From positions 62,001 to 126,000 of the forward strand of contig NZ_JAETXX010000006.1 in the NCBI RefSeq assembly GCF_021764745.1: a stretch of DNA of 64,000 nt, written 5' to 3'. The translations under genes were made by a program, and so were the position numbers. Source of the stretch: Joostella atrarenae. GTDB lineage: Bacteria; Bacteroidota; Bacteroidia; Flavobacteriales; Flavobacteriaceae. The notes under the pieces were generated by a model. The model was not told where the DNA came from and searched no databases. It was given only the letters and a program-made list of their open reading frames with translations. Numbering within the stretch: position 1 is the stretch's first letter; each line of letters opens with the position of its first letter. Below, piece by piece: positions 17,602 to 26,202 of this stretch.

Positions 17602-17622
17602 GTTTAAACTATTGTTTTAAAC
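17602..17622. promoter_or_regulatory. Paired palindromes upstream of satD
   Basis: GTTTAAAC (17602-17609) and GTTTTAAAC (17614-17622) lie 12 bp apart start to start, 40-60 bp before the satD ATG. They could be operator half-sites. No TAnnTTTG element was found for this gene. Confidence 0.4.
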
Positions 17623-17624
17623 GT

Positions 17625-17736
17625 CAATAATTCACAATAACGGGTAATTAGTCAATAATAATTAATATTGGTTTTTAACCCAATAATGACAAATATCGGT
17701 TTTTTAATCAATAATTACAAATATTCTTTTAGGAGT
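17625..17736. repeat. Tandem 28-bp repeats (about four copies) upstream of satD
   Basis: CAATAAT recurs at 17625, 17653, 17681 and 17709, a spacing of exactly 28 bp each time. The third and fourth copies share CAATAATnACAAATAT. The second and third share the GGTTTTT stretch near their 3' ends. The copies fill the gap between the thioesterase stop (17745) and the satD start, leaving a plausible core promoter region of about 60 bp. They are too similar throughout to be CRISPR repeat-spacer units. Confidence 0.8.
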
Positions 17737-17744
17737 AGGAGTTT

Positions 17745-18290
17745 TTAGATATCAATCTTTACATTGTAGCCTTCCAATTCATGGATAAGCTCATTAACAG
17801 TATAATCAAGTTCATTAGCATAATCATGACGCTCTTTGCGGAGTTGATTTCTTTTTACACTTTTAAAGAAACGTTTTAAATCCTTTTCAGACTCTAAAAT
17901 TAAACCAGGAACTTTGACACTATTTCCTTCATCATCTTTAGCTACCATTGTAAAATATGAAGAATTACAATGTTTAACGGTTCCATTTTGAATGTTTTCT
18001 GCTTCCACACGAATTCCAACTACGATAGAAGTATTCCCCACAAAGTTTACAGAAGCTTTCATGGTTACGAGCTCTCCAATCTCTATTGGTTTTAAGAAAT
18101 CTACGGTATCTACAGAGGCGGTAACACAATAGGAACCACTGTATTTAGAAGCGCAAGCAAATGCTATTTGATCTAAAAGAGATAATATAAAACCTCCATG
18201 TATTTTCCCACTAAAGTTTGAGTGGGAGGGAAGCATTAATTCCGAAATTTCTAATCTAGAATCGCTTACAGGTTTAAATTTTGGAGTCAT
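17745..18290 (-). CDS. Acyl-CoA thioesterase (hotdog fold)
   Basis: This 181-aa protein hydrolyses acyl-CoA esters. The hotdog domain occupies residues 15-130, with the conserved GKIHGGFILSLLDQIAFACASKYSG helix region, then SVDTVDFLKPIEIGELVTMKASVNFVGNTSI, as in the YciA/BACH family. A charged C-terminal extension (ESEKDLKRFFKSVKRNQLRKERHD region) follows. It lies 39 bp downstream of rmuC on the same strand, so the two are probably co-transcribed. The physiological acyl chain is unknown. Confidence 0.88.
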   Translation of the reverse strand: MTPKFKPVSDSRLEISELMLPSHSNFSGKIHGGFILSLLDQIAFACASKYSGSYCVTASVDTVDFLKPIEIGELVTMKASVNFVGNTSIVVGIRVEAENIQNGTVKHCNSSYFTMVAKDDEGNSVKVPGLILESEKDLKRFFKSVKRNQLRKERHDYANELDYTVNELIHELEGYNVKIDI

Positions 18291-18329
18291 GTATAAATTG
18301 GTGTTTTAATTAAAGATATGGATGTGAAA

Positions 18330-19691
18330 TTATAATAATTTATTTTGGTTGGTTCCTGGTAGTTCTTCAATATCGTCGTCGTCAGAAGCACGATTAAGCC
18401 ATTTTTGGTCTATTTGTTTGCTTGCTTTGGCGCCTAATTTTTTTAATTTTTCTACACGTCCTAATAAGTTTCCTTTACCAGTAAGTTTGGTCATAGAACT
18501 GCTGTAGGTATTCTGAACTGTTTGTAATTGTTTACCTACCTTTTCAAGATCGTCTAGAAGGTTTTTAAACTGATCGTATAGACGTCCCGCTTGAATGGCA
18601 ATTTCCATGGCATTTTTATGCTGCTTGTCGTTCTGCCACATACTATCAATAGTGCGTAATGTAGCTAAAAGTGTAGAAGGCGTAACAATAATAATATTTC
18701 TCTCAAAGGCAATATTATAAAGCTGTGGTTCCTGTTGTGATGCTATAGCAAACGCAGGCTCCATTGGAATAAAAAGTAAAACGAAATCAGGACTTTCAAT
18801 TTTATACAAATCATGATAATTCTTTGCACTCAATTGATCCACGTGTTTTTTAATAGAATTTACGTGCTCTTTCAATAACGCAGGCTTTAGCTCATCATCC
18901 TCTTCATTTACATAACGTTCATAAGCTATTAAAGAAACCTTCGAATCGACAATCATTTTCTTATTGTCAGGCAAATGGATAATTACATCTGGAAGTACTC
19001 GTTTTCCTTCATCCGTAGTAAAACTATTTTGAACAGTATATTCACTTCCTTTTTCTAATCCAGATTTTTCTAATACCCTTTCTAAGACTAATTCACCCCA
19101 ATTACCTTGCATTTTAGTGTCTCCCTTTAATGCTTTTGTTAAGTTGGAAGCCTCTTTTGTTATTTGCTGATTGAGTTCTTTAAGGTTTACTAATTGTTGT
19201 TGTAAGGCAGAATGACGAGTAATACTTTCTTTATTACTATCTTCAACTCGCTTCTCAAAATGCTGTATTTTTTCTTGTAATGGGTCTAGAATGTTTTTAA
19301 TATTTACTTTGTTCTGAAGCGTAAATTTTTCTGATTTTTCTTCTAAAATTTTATTGGCAAGAAGCTGGAAGTCTTTAGTAAAACGTTCTTGAAGTTTTTC
19401 TACTTCTTCTTTTTGTTCTTTGTTTTTTTCTAATAGATTGTCAAAATCTACTTCCTTTCTAGAAAATTGAATCGCCAAAGAATCTTTTTCTTGTCTGATG
19501 GCTTCTTTAGCTGAAATTTCTTTTTCTATAGTATTGTTAAGTTGAGCGATTTGTTGAAGCAGTTGATTTTCTCGTTCTTCAAAAGCACCTTGATTGTTAT
19601 TACTTTTTAATTTCTGAATATAGATCCCGATAAAGATTCCGAAAGCAGCAAAAATAAATGCGACAATTATTAAAAGAAGATTTTCAGTCAT
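18330..19691 (-). CDS. rmuC: DNA recombination protein RmuC
   Basis: This 453-aa protein has one N-terminal transmembrane helix (residues 4-25), a long coiled coil (about 35-170), and the RmuC nuclease-like domain (about 185-410). Recognisable segments are MQGNWGELVLERVLEKSGL, VLPDVIIHLPDNKKMIVDSKVSL and FVLLFIPMEPAF. E. coli RmuC limits inversions at short repeats. The fold belongs to the PD-(D/E)xK superfamily, where the Asp/Lys of VDSKVS would be catalytic. It is divergently arranged with the PUL regulator gene at 19828. Confidence 0.93.
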   Translation of the reverse strand: MTENLLLIIVAFIFAAFGIFIGIYIQKLKSNNNQGAFEERENQLLQQIAQLNNTIEKEISAKEAIRQEKDSLAIQFSRKEVDFDNLLEKNKEQKEEVEKLQERFTKDFQLLANKILEEKSEKFTLQNKVNIKNILDPLQEKIQHFEKRVEDSNKESITRHSALQQQLVNLKELNQQITKEASNLTKALKGDTKMQGNWGELVLERVLEKSGLEKGSEYTVQNSFTTDEGKRVLPDVIIHLPDNKKMIVDSKVSLIAYERYVNEEDDELKPALLKEHVNSIKKHVDQLSAKNYHDLYKIESPDFVLLFIPMEPAFAIASQQEPQLYNIAFERNIIIVTPSTLLATLRTIDSMWQNDKQHKNAMEIAIQAGRLYDQFKNLLDDLEKVGKQLQTVQNTYSSSMTKLTGKGNLLGRVEKLKKLGAKASKQIDQKWLNRASDDDDIEELPGTNQNKLL

Positions 19692-19748
19692 TATATGTAT
19701 TTTCGTTGAAACTTTAAGTTTTTAATTAAGACGTAAAGATAAAAGATT

Positions 19749-19765
19749 AGCATTAATTAAATGCT
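19749..19765. promoter_or_regulatory. Inverted repeat between rmuC and the PUL regulator
   Basis: AGCATT (19749-19754) and AATGCT (19760-19765) are separated by 5 bp in the 136-bp divergent intergenic region. It is a candidate operator only. No full promoter consensus was found here. Confidence 0.3.
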
Positions 19766-19827
19766 TTCCATATTAATAATTGACAATTCATTGTAAAGTA
19801 GTATTTTAAATAAAAATAAAGAAACCT

Positions 19828-22626
19828 ATGCCGCTCCAGCGCTTGTTATATACACTAAAGTACTTCATAATATTTTTTTCTGTTTGCCAAATATTTGGAC
19901 AACGGAGACCTCCCATTCATAACTTTAACATTCACGATTATCAAGCAGGAATTCAGAATTGGGGAATCGCCTATGGAGATAAAAATGTATTTGTTGCCAA
20001 TAACGAAGGACTGCTTGAGTTTGATGGAAACACCTGGAGGTTTTATGAGTTGCCTAATAAAACAATTGTTCGTTCTGTAGCTTATTTTGATGGAAGAGTA
20101 TACACGGGTTCTTATGAAGAGTTTGGTTATTGGGAGAAAACAAAGACTGGAGATTATAACTATGTGAGTCTTAGTGAGCGTATTTCAGGGAAAAATATTG
20201 AAACAGAGTCTATTTGGAGTATTTATAAGCTTAAAGAAGCTATTATTTTTAAGTCTTTCAGCGGCATCTTTGTATATGAAAATGGAAGGATAAAAACGAT
20301 CAAAGCGGGAACTACAATTTTAGGAGGTAATGTGGTTAATGATGAGTTTTTTGTCTTCGGAAGAGAAAAAGGAATTTATAAACTTAAAGATGATAAGCTA
20401 CTTCTGGAGTCAGAAACAGCACTTTTAAAAGACTTCAAAGTACAATCTATCGCTCCTTTTGAGGAAGGTAAAGTAATGATAGGAACTTCTTTAAATGGTT
20501 GTTTTATATGGGAAAATGACAGGATAACGCCATGGAAACATCCATTTAATGAGCTGATGAAAGAAAATCAGCTAAACAAAATTAGTATAGAAAAAGATTA
20601 TATTTTTCTAGGAACCATAAAAAATGGGGTTTACGTATACAACCGTAAAAACAATCAATTTTATAACTTAAATGTTCGGAACGGACTTCAGAATAATACA
20701 GTTTTAGGAATTTTATTTAACGAGAGAGGAACATTGTGGCTTTCTTTAGATAATGGTATTTCTGCGGTGCCTATAGATTTTGATGGGTACTATTTAAATC
20801 CTTCTCAACAAGATATTGGAGGAGTCTACGATATGGTTTCCTATAATAATAAAACATATATAGCTACAAATACTGGAGTGTATGTAGGAAATCAAGATGG
20901 AATAAAATTTATAGAAGGTTCTCAAGGGCATATTTGGAACCTTAGTTTGGTTGACGATGTAATTATCTGTGGGCATAATCTTGGAACTTATGAGATAAAA
21001 AATGATAAATGGACAAGTATATCTAATCAGAATGGTGGTTATGTATTTAAAGAGCTGGAGGGAGTTCCAGATACGTATTTGCAAGGGAATTATTCTGGAC
21101 TTACTTTATATAAGAAAAACGGAAACGGTTGGGATGTAAAGGATGTAGAAGGAATAGATTTTCCAGTTAAAAATTTAGTTTTCGAAAAAGACCATATCGC
21201 ATGGGCTGCACATACCTATAAGGGAGTGTATAGAATTCATTTTTCAGAAGATTATTCTAAAGTAATAAGGGTAGAGGAGCAGTATAATAAATATTTCCAG
21301 AACAGTTATTTGATCAAGTTGTTTAATATAGAAGGTCAGATTTCATTCTATAATGAAGGGAAATGGTTTATGTTTAATCCTTTAGAAAGTAAAATTGTAG
21401 ATTTTGAATCGCTAAATACTATTTTAGGAAAAGATAGTGATGCATACCCAATTACCGATGAAGGGGTGAATCCTATTCTTTTTAAGAAGTCAGATGGGAC
21501 TTTATTTATTAGAGAGCAATTAAATAATGCGGAAACTCAATTTTACTTACCAACACGATACTATCAAAATCGATTATTAAAAAATGACGAGCGCGCAATT
21601 GTTGTAAACGATTCTATTATTCAGATAGCGCTCTATAATGATATTTTAGCTGTTAATACAAATAGAATTAGTAGTCAGAAAGAACCTGAAGCTCCTTCTA
21701 TTCATAGGATTTTGAAAAATGGTACACCTTTAACTTTAGATAGCTTACCTACGTTTAAACAACGGGATACTATTGTTATAGAGACCTCGCTACCTTTTCT
21801 ATCTAATAGTACAATTGTTTATTCACTTCCTAATGTAATGGATTCTGAATATAGAGAAGCTAAAGATGGAAAGATCGTAATTACTAATTTGCCTTATGGG
21901 GAAACGACTGTAGATATACGAACAAAAGTGAAATCTAAAATTTCAGATACAGGTGTAAAACTAGCAATTGAAACACAAAAGCCATGGTATTTAGGTGTTT
22001 GGGGAATACTATTAGCAATTTTGATATTCTTGATTATAGGTCTAGTGGTGCTTACAATTAATAAGTATATGCTCATCCGACATAAAAAGTATTTAGAGGA
22101 TCAATTTGAGCACCAAAAGGAGTTGAACCGAAAAGAGGAAGCATTAATACATGAGAAGAAACTCAATGAGCTTCAAAAATTACAGCATGAAAAAGAGCTT
22201 AAAGGTAAAACCAAAGAGTTGGCAAATACAGCTCTAGAAATGACAAAAAAGAATGAGATACTTTCAGATTTAAGGGAAGAATTGGTTTATTTTAAATCTG
22301 AAATAATTGATAAGTTACGCTTTAATAAGCTTTTAAAGAAAATAGATCGAAATATTAATAATGCAAACGACTGGGAGATTTTTGAGTCTAACTTTAATCA
22401 AATACACGATTCATTTTTTAAGAATCTAATAAAACTGCACCCAGAGAAATTAACTTCAAAAGATCTAAAATTATGTGCCTACCTCAAGATGAATCTATCA
22501 AGTAAAGAGATAGCTCCATTAATGAGTATTTCGGTAAGGGGAGTTGAAATTCATAGATACCGACTTCGTAAGAAACTCAACCTTTCTTCAGAACAAAACC
22601 TTAACGAATATCTAATGAATATCTAA
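19828..22626 (+). CDS. Membrane-spanning propeller sensor with LuxR-type HTH (PUL regulator)
   Basis: This 932-aa one-component regulator probably senses a glycan fragment in the periplasm and controls the adjacent susCD operon. A signal-anchor-like N-terminus is followed by a beta-propeller sensor (about 30-640, with repeats such as GTLWLSLDNGISAV). A Y_Y_Y domain (about 650-725), one transmembrane helix (about 733-755) and a coiled coil (755-830) come next. The C-terminal LuxR-type HTH (about 865-932) reads LTSKDLKLCAYLKMNLSSKEIA then SVRGVEIHRYRLRKKL. There is no histidine-kinase or receiver domain, so the signal must pass directly from propeller to DNA-binding domain. This architecture commonly flanks susCD in Flavobacteriia. 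Confidence 0.88.
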   Translation: MPLQRLLYTLKYFIIFFSVCQIFGQRRPPIHNFNIHDYQAGIQNWGIAYGDKNVFVANNEGLLEFDGNTWRFYELPNKTIVRSVAYFDGRVYTGSYEEFGYWEKTKTGDYNYVSLSERISGKNIETESIWSIYKLKEAIIFKSFSGIFVYENGRIKTIKAGTTILGGNVVNDEFFVFGREKGIYKLKDDKLLLESETALLKDFKVQSIAPFEEGKVMIGTSLNGCFIWENDRITPWKHPFNELMKENQLNKISIEKDYIFLGTIKNGVYVYNRKNNQFYNLNVRNGLQNNTVLGILFNERGTLWLSLDNGISAVPIDFDGYYLNPSQQDIGGVYDMVSYNNKTYIATNTGVYVGNQDGIKFIEGSQGHIWNLSLVDDVIICGHNLGTYEIKNDKWTSISNQNGGYVFKELEGVPDTYLQGNYSGLTLYKKNGNGWDVKDVEGIDFPVKNLVFEKDHIAWAAHTYKGVYRIHFSEDYSKVIRVEEQYNKYFQNSYLIKLFNIEGQISFYNEGKWFMFNPLESKIVDFESLNTILGKDSDAYPITDEGVNPILFKKSDGTLFIREQLNNAETQFYLPTRYYQNRLLKNDERAIVVNDSIIQIALYNDILAVNTNRISSQKEPEAPSIHRILKNGTPLTLDSLPTFKQRDTIVIETSLPFLSNSTIVYSLPNVMDSEYREAKDGKIVITNLPYGETTVDIRTKVKSKISDTGVKLAIETQKPWYLGVWGILLAILIFLIIGLVVLTINKYMLIRHKKYLEDQFEHQKELNRKEEALIHEKKLNELQKLQHEKELKGKTKELANTALEMTKKNEILSDLREELVYFKSEIIDKLRFNKLLKKIDRNINNANDWEIFESNFNQIHDSFFKNLIKLHPEKLTSKDLKLCAYLKMNLSSKEIAPLMSISVRGVEIHRYRLRKKLNLSSEQNLNEYLMNI

Positions 22627-23084
22627 TTCCTAATTTTAATAGTTAATATTAAGTACTACACTTTGTTTTGAAAAGGAGCTTTAATTAGCTCTTATTACGT
22701 AACCTATTTTTAAATTAAATTCTTACACGTATTTAAGGGCGATTTATTGCAATTTATTCAGTTAAAAACAGGAGATATGTGAGCTTTAGGTAATAAATTT
22801 TAACAATTATAGTAATGTTAAACTCACAAAAATTTAAGTTTTAATCGAAAATTCATTATTTTTTAGTGTCTCAAATTGAGAATTAGGCAACAATAAATTA
22901 CATCATTACTACATCAAAATACTGTTTTTAATACTTCATTGTATGTTTTAACACCTACTTATCTCTTTAAATACAGGGGATACAAACAATTCGAGTTAAT
23001 GATGTATTTAAGGTGAGGTGATTTACAACTACATCGTTGTAGTTTATAATAATTTTAAGAAGCTAACTTTAATATTTAAGAATA
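22627..23084. promoter_or_regulatory. 458-bp regulatory gap before susC, with repeated TACATC sites
   Basis: No gene is visible here. TACATC occurs at 22899-22904 and 22910-22915 (11 bp apart, about one helical turn). It appears inverted as GATGTA at 23001-23006 and again within ACTACATC at 23028-23035. A stem AACTACA/TGTAGTT (23027-23033 and 23038-23044, loop TCGT) lies 41 bp before the susC ATG. These are candidate binding or leader elements for the regulator encoded upstream. No exact TAnnTTTG promoter was identified. Confidence 0.5.
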
Positions 23085-26000
23085 ATGAAAAATTATTTAT
23101 TGACATTTATATTGTTATGCTGTTTTTCTGGGTTCGCCCAACAGCAAACAATAACTGGTGTTGTAACGGATGATCAAAACTTACCGTTACCAGGAGCATC
23201 AGTTTTAGTAAAAGGGACAACAAACGGAACCCAAACAGATTTTGATGGTAACTATACATTAGATGCTTCGAGTGGGGAAACCCTCGTTTTCTCATACGTA
23301 GGTATGGATTCTAAGGAAGTTGTAGTAGGAAGTTCATCAACCATTAATACAACTTTAGTAGTATCTACAAATCAACTCGACGAGGTAGTTGTTGTGGGTT
23401 ATGGTACGCAAAAGAGATCAGATCTAACAGGTGCTATTGTTTCAGCAAAGTCTGAAGATATTGCTGAACAGCCTGCTTTAAATGCAATGCAGTCCTTACA
23501 AGGAAAAGTATCAGGGGTTAATATTATTAATAGTGATGCACCTGGAACTGATCCTAAAGTAGTAATTAGAGGAGTAGGTACTGCTTCTGCTGGTAGTTCT
23601 CCTTTATATGTAGTGGATGGAATTACCGTAAGTAATATTCAGAATATTAGTCCTAGTGATATCGAAAGTGTAGATATTATGAAGGATGCTTCTTCTGCGG
23701 CAATTTATGGTAGTGATGCTGCGAATGGTGTGATTATCATCACTACTAAAAAGGGTAAGTCTGGAAAAGCTAGAATTAAAGTAGAATCATTTTACGGTGC
23801 AAAATCAGTTTTAAACCCTGTTAAAATGGCTAATGGAGAGCAGTATGCCACTTATTTTAATGAGAAACAGAGCTCAATAGGTGGAGGGTATCAATTACTA
23901 ACTAATCAAAAATATGATACAGATTGGTATGATGAGCTAATTGGAACTGCTTTTTCAAATAATAATAGTGTTTCTGTTTCTGGAGGATCTGATGTAGCAG
24001 ATTACTTTTTTAGTGTAAATAATTACAATGAGGACGGATTATTAAAAGATCAGAAATACAATAGGACAACTGTAAGAACAAATAATACTTTTAAGTTATT
24101 TGATGGAAGGTTAAGATTAAGTCCTAATTTAAATTTATCCTTTACTAACGAAAATCCAAAAGGATCAAGTCCTTTTAATGATGCTTACAGACAGTCACCT
24201 TTGGTTCCAGTTTATTATGAGTCAGGACAATTTGGACAAAGCTATGTAAATCAAACAACAGGAGAGGTTACATATATAGCTGCTCCAGGAGAGTCTATTG
24301 GGAGTCTAAATTCTATTGGAAATCCTGTTGCGAATGAGTATTTTGATAATCAAAAAATTCAAACAACTAATATTCAAGGGATATTCAATGCAGAGTTTGA
24401 TATTACAGATTGGCTGAAAGTAAGTTCACGTTTTGGAGCTACAAAATACTATTATACCAAGAGAGTTTTTAATGATACAAAAGGAAGATGGCTTGCAGCA
24501 AACCCAAATAGAACGTCTGAACAATTTGATCAGTTAAAAGAAGATAATCCAACTTCTTTGGAATATGCAAATAATGATATCTCTTATGAAGATTTAGAGC
24601 AATTCCGTTACAATTGGGATAGTTTTTTGACTTTTGATAAAACTTTTGATAAGCATAGTGTAAATATTCTTTTAGGGTTAACAAAAGACTTAAGAAATGA
24701 TAATTCTAGAATGTATGTTAAGGGCTATGATGTGCCAGACCAAGAGCAGTATTGGAATGTAGATTTAGCTTCTTCTCAATATGCGAAAATTGCAGAACAG
24801 AATTTATCTAATATCAGAACAAAGCTTTCTTATTTTGCAAGACTTCAGTATAATTATGATAATAAATATTTTCTTACTGCAAACTTTAGAAGAGATGGTG
24901 ATAGCTACTTTAAAGAAAATAAAGAATATTGGGGGAATTTTCCATCAGTAAGTGCTGGTTGGGTAATTTCTCGTGAAGAATTTATGAGTGATTCTTGGAT
25001 TGATTTTCTTAAGTTACGTGGAGGTTATGGTAAACTAGGAAATGCAAATGTGCCACAATTAAATACGAGTACAATCTCTACAAGTACAGGAAGTAGTAGT
25101 AACAACTATGTGTTTGGACCTAATCAAGACTTAATTTTTGGTTCTAGTTTTGGAACTCCAGTGACTGAGCTTACTTGGGAGAAAACGAATGAAATTTTTG
25201 CAGGGATGGATATCAGTATATTTAATAGTCGTTTAACTGCAAATTTTGATTACTACGATAGAACTACAGAGAATGCAATAATGAATGTAAAACCGTTATT
25301 AAATTCAGCTTATCAACAATCTTATTATGACCACGGAGGGAAAGTGAAAAATGAAGGTTTTGAAATTGCTCTAACATGGAAAGATGATGTTTCTGAAGAT
25401 TTCTCTTATAGTATCGGTGTAAATTATGGATATAATAATAACACTTTAGAGAATGTAAAACCAGCATATGATGGTAATACTGGAGGAAGTTTGTCAAATG
25501 GACAGATAACTAAGCGATTAGAGGAAGGCCAGCCACTGTATGCTTGGTGGATGTATGAAGCAGAAGGTGTGTGGCAAACTCAAGAAGAGATAGATAATAC
25601 CACAGCTTATCCAAGTACTCCTAAGCCAGGATACTTAAAATATAAAGATCAAAATGAAGATGGTGTAATTGATGACAGAGATAAGAAATTCTTCGGATCT
25701 TATTTACCGTCTTTTAATTATGGAATTAACTTAGGTTTGAATTATAAGAGATTTGATTTTAATTTAGATGCTTTTGGAGTAGGCGGAAACAAAGTGTATA
25801 ATGGGTTAAAAGGGGTAAGAATAGATGGAGGAGAGAATGTTACTCAAGACGTATTTAATGAGAGATGGACAGGAGAAGGATCTACAAATGTAAACCCAGG
25901 TGCAGATAGAGATGCTTTAGCTTCTAGTTATTATCTTGAAGATGGAGATTATTTAAGGATTAATAATATATCTGTGGGATACACTATTCCAGAAGATGTA

Positions 26001-26183
26001 TTGAAAGCTTTTACCAAAATAAGAATTTATGCGACCGCTCAGAATCCATTTCTTTTTACTGATTACAGCGGCTTTACTCCAGAACTATTATCCTCAGGAT
26101 CTCCAAATGGGACTGCAGGTATAGAGCTTTCAGCATATCCTAATGTAAAAACATTCTTATTAGGTGTTAATATTGAATTATAA
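23085..26183 (+). CDS. SusC/RagA-family TonB-dependent outer-membrane transporter
   Basis: This 1032-aa transporter imports oligosaccharides across the outer membrane. It has a signal peptide (MKNYLLTFILLCCFSGFAQQ). A carboxypeptidase-like regulatory domain spans about 22-95 (ITGVVTDDQNLPLPGASVLVKGT), with the SusC box DEVVVVGYGTQKR near 100. The plug domain follows (DASSAAIYGSDAANGVIIITTKKG) and then a 22-strand barrel ending in an aromatic-poor NIEL terminus. The ATG at 23085 directly starts the signal peptide. SusD follows after 19 bp. With its paired SusD this forms the uptake pore of the PUL. The glycan is inferred only from the downstream glycosidases. Confidence 0.97.
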   Translation: MKNYLLTFILLCCFSGFAQQQTITGVVTDDQNLPLPGASVLVKGTTNGTQTDFDGNYTLDASSGETLVFSYVGMDSKEVVVGSSSTINTTLVVSTNQLDEVVVVGYGTQKRSDLTGAIVSAKSEDIAEQPALNAMQSLQGKVSGVNIINSDAPGTDPKVVIRGVGTASAGSSPLYVVDGITVSNIQNISPSDIESVDIMKDASSAAIYGSDAANGVIIITTKKGKSGKARIKVESFYGAKSVLNPVKMANGEQYATYFNEKQSSIGGGYQLLTNQKYDTDWYDELIGTAFSNNNSVSVSGGSDVADYFFSVNNYNEDGLLKDQKYNRTTVRTNNTFKLFDGRLRLSPNLNLSFTNENPKGSSPFNDAYRQSPLVPVYYESGQFGQSYVNQTTGEVTYIAAPGESIGSLNSIGNPVANEYFDNQKIQTTNIQGIFNAEFDITDWLKVSSRFGATKYYYTKRVFNDTKGRWLAANPNRTSEQFDQLKEDNPTSLEYANNDISYEDLEQFRYNWDSFLTFDKTFDKHSVNILLGLTKDLRNDNSRMYVKGYDVPDQEQYWNVDLASSQYAKIAEQNLSNIRTKLSYFARLQYNYDNKYFLTANFRRDGDSYFKENKEYWGNFPSVSAGWVISREEFMSDSWIDFLKLRGGYGKLGNANVPQLNTSTISTSTGSSSNNYVFGPNQDLIFGSSFGTPVTELTWEKTNEIFAGMDISIFNSRLTANFDYYDRTTENAIMNVKPLLNSAYQQSYYDHGGKVKNEGFEIALTWKDDVSEDFSYSIGVNYGYNNNTLENVKPAYDGNTGGSLSNGQITKRLEEGQPLYAWWMYEAEGVWQTQEEIDNTTAYPSTPKPGYLKYKDQNEDGVIDDRDKKFFGSYLPSFNYGINLGLNYKRFDFNLDAFGVGGNKVYNGLKGVRIDGGENVTQDVFNERWTGEGSTNVNPGADRDALASSYYLEDGDYLRINNISVGYTIPEDVLKAFTKIRIYATAQNPFLFTDYSGFTPELLSSGSPNGTAGIELSAYPNVKTFLLGVNIEL

Positions 26184-26202
26184 AAATATAAAAGCAATTA
26201 TT

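Noticed and set aside
17625-17736. 28-bp spaced repeats as a CRISPR array
   Set aside because: The repeats are contiguous units with no unique spacers between them, and there are no cas genes nearby.
26164-26202. Upstream TTG start for SusD
   Set aside because: It would place 13 residues before a canonical lipoprotein signal. The ATG at 26203 fits better.
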